Origin: Candidatus Omnitrophota bacterium
GTDB taxonomy: Bacteria > Hinthialibacterota > Hinthialibacteria > OLB16
NCBI GenBank assembly: GCA_020632575.1
Contig: JACKFH010000014.1
Span: 17,707-81,706 of the forward strand
DNA: 64,000 nucleotides
Reading direction: 5' to 3'
Below are positions 61,305 through 64,000 of the stretch, piece by piece. Within the stretch, counting starts at the first letter, position 1, and each line of letters begins with the position of its first letter. The translations under genes were made by a program, and so were the position numbers. Under the pieces are notes generated by a model. It was given only the letters and a program-made list of their open reading frames with translations. It was not told the origin of the DNA and ran no database searches.

Positions 61305-61425
61305 ATGGTTCTCCATCAGTCAGCGACTCCTCAAAAATCTTGTGGTAGGCGAATTCTGGAAACAGGGTAAGATCGCACAAATTGCGGTTTCTGGAAAACT
61401 CCCAAGGGAATCAGGAGGGGTGACA

Positions 61426-63303
61426 ATGAATGGATCGGTTCGTTTAGCGGGTTGGATTCTTGGAATCAGTCTTTTCTATGGAAGCACTGTGGCCTCTCAG
61501 GAGGAATTTCTTACGGACATTCGACGGGAAATTCGCGACGATGGAATGGAGGAAAAAGTCTCCCTTTTTCAAGAGGCTTATGATTCTGGTGACTACGACC
61601 TCGCGCACTCAATCGCGGAATCGATGCAGTGGACTCTCGATTTCCAAAAACAATTGAAGGGAGACATCGGAGAAGTTGACATCGATTCGAGCCATTTCGC
61701 GAAAGTGGACGAGTTGCCCTCCGCTTGGAAGGGTTGGGCCAAGGGGTGGGAGTTTTTCAAGACGATTGATCTCTCTGAAACCCAGGGAATTGAAAGAACG
61801 GGTGAGCCAGTAGACATTGTCGTTGCCTTCAAGACCGATCAAACCACCGATTTGTACCGAGAGATCCGAGTCGCTTTTGTGAACGAAGCCAGCGGGACAC
61901 TGGAGGAGGGTCGATCGCAGGTCTATGACGCAGTCCGGAGGGGTCCTGAACGTCTTTGCCACGTTGTCTTTTTCGCCGATGTTCCGGCCAATGGGAAATC
62001 CTCGTACTTGATCTTCTACGGCAACCGATACGCCGAACTGCCAAAGTACCTCTCAGACCTACAGGTTGAGGGGGAGGGATACGACCTTGAAATCACTTCC
62101 AAACATTACATCGCCAAACTCTCTGAACAGACCGGACAGTTGGAGAGAGTGAGATACAAACGTCAGCACGGATTGGAGTTGTACGCCGGCGGCAAGGGGC
62201 ATGGTGAACCGCCAACGATCGATTGGTCCAACGACTATGTCGACCAGGACCACTACCAGAAACTGCGGATTCGCAATTGGGCGGAGGCTCCGAACTACGA
62301 GGTGGTTCGAGGCCCTCTCTGTGTCAAGGTTCGTCGGTGGGGATTTCCTCATAGTCCGATCCACCCGCTCTTTACCCCGACTCGGATGCATATCGACCAG
62401 ACGTATACTTTCTATGCGGGCCAGGATTACTTCATGAAAGAAGGAACCATGGAGGCGATCAAAGATTTCGACTTTTCCACCATGCGCGATGACGAGTGGG
62501 TGCTCTCAGGGTACTCCTTCAACCATTTACTTTGGTTTGACGAGGAGGGTCGTCTTCAAGAGGGGCCTGTCCCGGCCGACCAGAATGAGTCGATGTGGGG
62601 TGTGGGTTTTTATCAGGACCAGAGCCGTGACGCTTTCATCGCGATGTGGCTTGATCACACCGCGCAGGGTTGGTCCGAGATTCTGAAACGGAACGGAACG
62701 CCCACCCTGCACTATCATCAACACGGCCAACTCTGGAGCCGTTATCCGGTTGGGAGCGGCGAATTAGTCGCGAAGAATGGGGATTTCGTGAGCCAGAGAA
62801 ACGCTTATCTGGTCGCCCCTTACCCGGAGGAAGAACCGGCCGAGAAGATCGAACAAGTCCGAGAGCGACTTCTCCACCCAGTTAGTGCGGCATCGGGAGC
62901 GGCGCCCCAGCCAACAGAGGCCAGAGCCGAAGGCGCCCTTGCGCGAGATGGGGAGACGCTGGAGACAGCTCCGCTGAAGGATAAGATGTGGGCGGCATTG
63001 CGAGATGTTCGGGATGAGCAACTCTACCGAATTGACGCCAACGTGGTGGATCTCGGTTACATCTATGATTTAAAGGTGCGCGATGGCGTGGTCGAAGTTC
63101 TGATGACCATGCCGCATAAGGGGCGTCCCGTCTACGAATATCTGGTTTTCCAAGGTGGAGGCCGAAACACGGAGGGAATCCGGGAACGGTTGCTTCACCT
63201 GGATGGAGTGAAAGATGTGTTGGTCGATTTCACTTCGGAGCCGGCTTGGGATGTTTCAAGAATGACGGAGAAGGGGTTGATGGCGGTGGGGTTGGAGCCT
63301 TAG
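61426..63303 (+). CDS. Secreted protein with carbohydrate-enzyme-like body and C-terminal DUF59 domain
   Basis: A 625-residue protein from the ATG at 61426 with a strong AGGAGGGG. The signal peptide is MNGSVRLAGWILGISLFYGS-TVAS. The central part (about 80-480) is a beta-sandwich-rich region (VVFFADVPANGKSSYLIFYG, YDLEITSKHYIAKLSEQTGQ, GLELYAGGKGHGEPPTIDWS, DQTYTFYAGQDYFMKEGTME) that recalls polysaccharide-lyase or mutarotase folds. I do not recognise the family. After an Ala/Glu linker, residues about 510-625 match MIP18/DUF59: ALRDVRDEQLYRIDANVVDL, GYIYDLKVRDGVVEVLMTMP and DVLVDFTSEPAWDVSRMTEK. DUF59 proteins normally act in cytosolic Fe-S assembly or hydroxylation, so export is odd. The usual Cys after the strand motif (TxPxC) is missing. 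Confidence 0.72.
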   Translation: MNGSVRLAGWILGISLFYGSTVASQEEFLTDIRREIRDDGMEEKVSLFQEAYDSGDYDLAHSIAESMQWTLDFQKQLKGDIGEVDIDSSHFAKVDELPSAWKGWAKGWEFFKTIDLSETQGIERTGEPVDIVVAFKTDQTTDLYREIRVAFVNEASGTLEEGRSQVYDAVRRGPERLCHVVFFADVPANGKSSYLIFYGNRYAELPKYLSDLQVEGEGYDLEITSKHYIAKLSEQTGQLERVRYKRQHGLELYAGGKGHGEPPTIDWSNDYVDQDHYQKLRIRNWAEAPNYEVVRGPLCVKVRRWGFPHSPIHPLFTPTRMHIDQTYTFYAGQDYFMKEGTMEAIKDFDFSTMRDDEWVLSGYSFNHLLWFDEEGRLQEGPVPADQNESMWGVGFYQDQSRDAFIAMWLDHTAQGWSEILKRNGTPTLHYHQHGQLWSRYPVGSGELVAKNGDFVSQRNAYLVAPYPEEEPAEKIEQVRERLLHPVSAASGAAPQPTEARAEGALARDGETLETAPLKDKMWAALRDVRDEQLYRIDANVVDLGYIYDLKVRDGVVEVLMTMPHKGRPVYEYLVFQGGGRNTEGIRERLLHLDGVKDVLVDFTSEPAWDVSRMTEKGLMAVGLEP

Positions 63304-64000
63304 TGTTTTGATCTGGTTGAATCCGGACCGATCGCCCCGAGTTCCGGCCACTCCGCGAGTTCCTCAACCAATCGGATCACATCGTTTGTCACCGCTTCCA
63401 GGAGTCGTTTCCCCTTCTGGGCAGTTGCCAGAGTCGGCTTCCCCATCGAACCCGAGGCGGTCAATCGTCGGAATCGACGGAAGACGCTGACTCGACTGCC
63501 GGGCCCTTCCGTCTTCACCCAATCGTTGTTCAGCGCCATCGGCCCCTCACGGATCTGATCGACCGCAGCCAACTCGGGGCGAAGCGCCAGGATCAGCGAA
63601 GTCTCATACTCGCAAGCATGGGCGACTCCCTCGGCCTCCATTCCCTCGCGATAAGTTTCTGGATTCAATTCCCACCAAGTGCAAAGGAGGAGGTAAGCGT
63701 CATCAGCCTTCTCCGATTCGCAAACGAGTTCGGACAGCGCTTGGGCTGCGGGAACCTTGTTGCCTCCATGACCGTTCAGAAAGAGTAACCGCTTGAAACC
63801 CGCATCAAGGATGCAATTCGCGACCGATTTGATCATTTGGCTATACAGAGAGGGAAGCACACTGACTGTCCCCGGAAAATCGAGATGATGATGCGACGAG
63901 CCTAGCCAGAGAGTGGGAAGGAGCAGGACCCTGTCGCCCAAGGCCTTTTCGGCTCGTTCGGCGATGGCGCTCACTTGAATCGTATCGACAAAGACGGGCA
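63300..64000 (-). CDS. Creatininase-family amidohydrolase (5' end outside the window)
   Basis: The visible 233 codons reach the right edge, and the frame is open there (PVFVDTIQVSAIAERAEKAL), so the N-terminus is outside. Creatininase-family motifs are LLLPTLWLGSSHHHLDFPGT, SVLPSLYSQMIKSVANCILD, LLFLNGHGGN (metal-site His) and HACEYETSLILALRPELAAV (metal-site Glu). The family includes creatinine amidohydrolase and FAPy-type deformylases, and the substrate is unknown. Its stop overlaps that of the convergent DUF59-bearing gene by three bases. Confidence 0.85.
   Translation of the reverse strand, partial: PVFVDTIQVSAIAERAEKALGDRVLLLPTLWLGSSHHHLDFPGTVSVLPSLYSQMIKSVANCILDAGFKRLLFLNGHGGNKVPAAQALSELVCESEKADDAYLLLCTWWELNPETYREGMEAEGVAHACEYETSLILALRPELAAVDQIREGPMALNNDWVKTEGPGSRVSVFRRFRRLTASGSMGKPTLATAQKGKRLLEAVTNDVIRLVEELAEWPELGAIGPDSTRSKH

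Noticed and set aside
1..64000. CRISPR array, tRNA or rRNA genes
   Set aside because: I looked for regularly spaced short repeats and for tRNA/rRNA signatures and found none; the repeats here are few and irregularly spaced.

Overview
The window looks like chromosomal DNA from an uncultured, Gram-negative-type, free-living heterotroph. The signs are many TAT and Sec signal peptides, a lipoprotein, an RND efflux pair, secreted proteins with TPT-rich linkers and dockerin-like tails, and many polysaccharide-active enzymes, Gfo/Idh/MocA and amidohydrolase family proteins. That gene mix recalls candidate phyla such as Hydrogenedentota, Sumerlaeota, Latescibacterota or Poribacteria, but no phylogenetic marker in the window decides this. 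No tRNA, rRNA, CRISPR array, transposase or integrase was seen.

1-8.5 kb: a truncated carbohydrate-active protein, then a repeat-rich accessory stretch (2.4-6.4 kb). Short genes there (a methyltransferase, a higBA toxin-antitoxin pair, an orphan gene) each lie between a different pair of direct repeats. Upstream of them in the minus direction is a propeller/(alpha/alpha)6-barrel gene with two compensating frameshifts, whose 3' part supplied two of the repeated fragments. 8.7-10.9 kb: a PL22-like oligogalacturonate lyase and a frameshifted GH43-like gene. 11-17 kb: a diacylglycerol-kinase-like gene and an RND pump with its adaptor. 17.1-21.8 kb (minus strand): IF-2B-like protein, GH43-like and GH117-like hydrolases, a lipoprotein isoaspartyl methyltransferase and a PEP-mutase/isocitrate-lyase family enzyme.

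22-32.1 kb: one 3361-residue secreted protein. It is built of about 32 Ig-like regulatory modules with a beta-propeller nested inside one of them. Twenty-eight of the modules form four copies of an ordered seven-module super-repeat. 32.2-38.3 kb (minus): GT-C-type membrane protein, M28/glutaminyl-cyclase-like peptidase, membrane-fused spermidine-synthase-like protein and a polyprenyl diphosphate synthase. 38.5-44 kb: a secreted TPT-linker protein, then FmdB-like, MoaB, FolE2, a B12/radical SAM protein and LipA.

44-47.8 kb: a NarL-type response regulator with its kinase, a small membrane protein, an MgtC-family protein and a CheY-like protein. A palindrome of the form TATCGGG-N5-CCCGATA lies about 40 bp upstream of the inferred start of four transcription units here, which looks like a local regulon. 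48-51.7 kb: a secreted trypsin-like protease inserted inside an FN3 domain, a His/Tyr-rich secreted protein with a clear terminator, and a HExxH metalloprotease. 51.7-64 kb: an (alpha/alpha)6 glycosidase-like protein, an Nramp-related transporter, a TAT-secreted Gfo/Idh/MocA protein, a sodium:solute symporter with its small DUF997-like partner, an operon of two amidohydrolases with a COG0523 GTPase, a secreted protein ending in a DUF59 domain, and a creatininase-family protein cut by the window edge.
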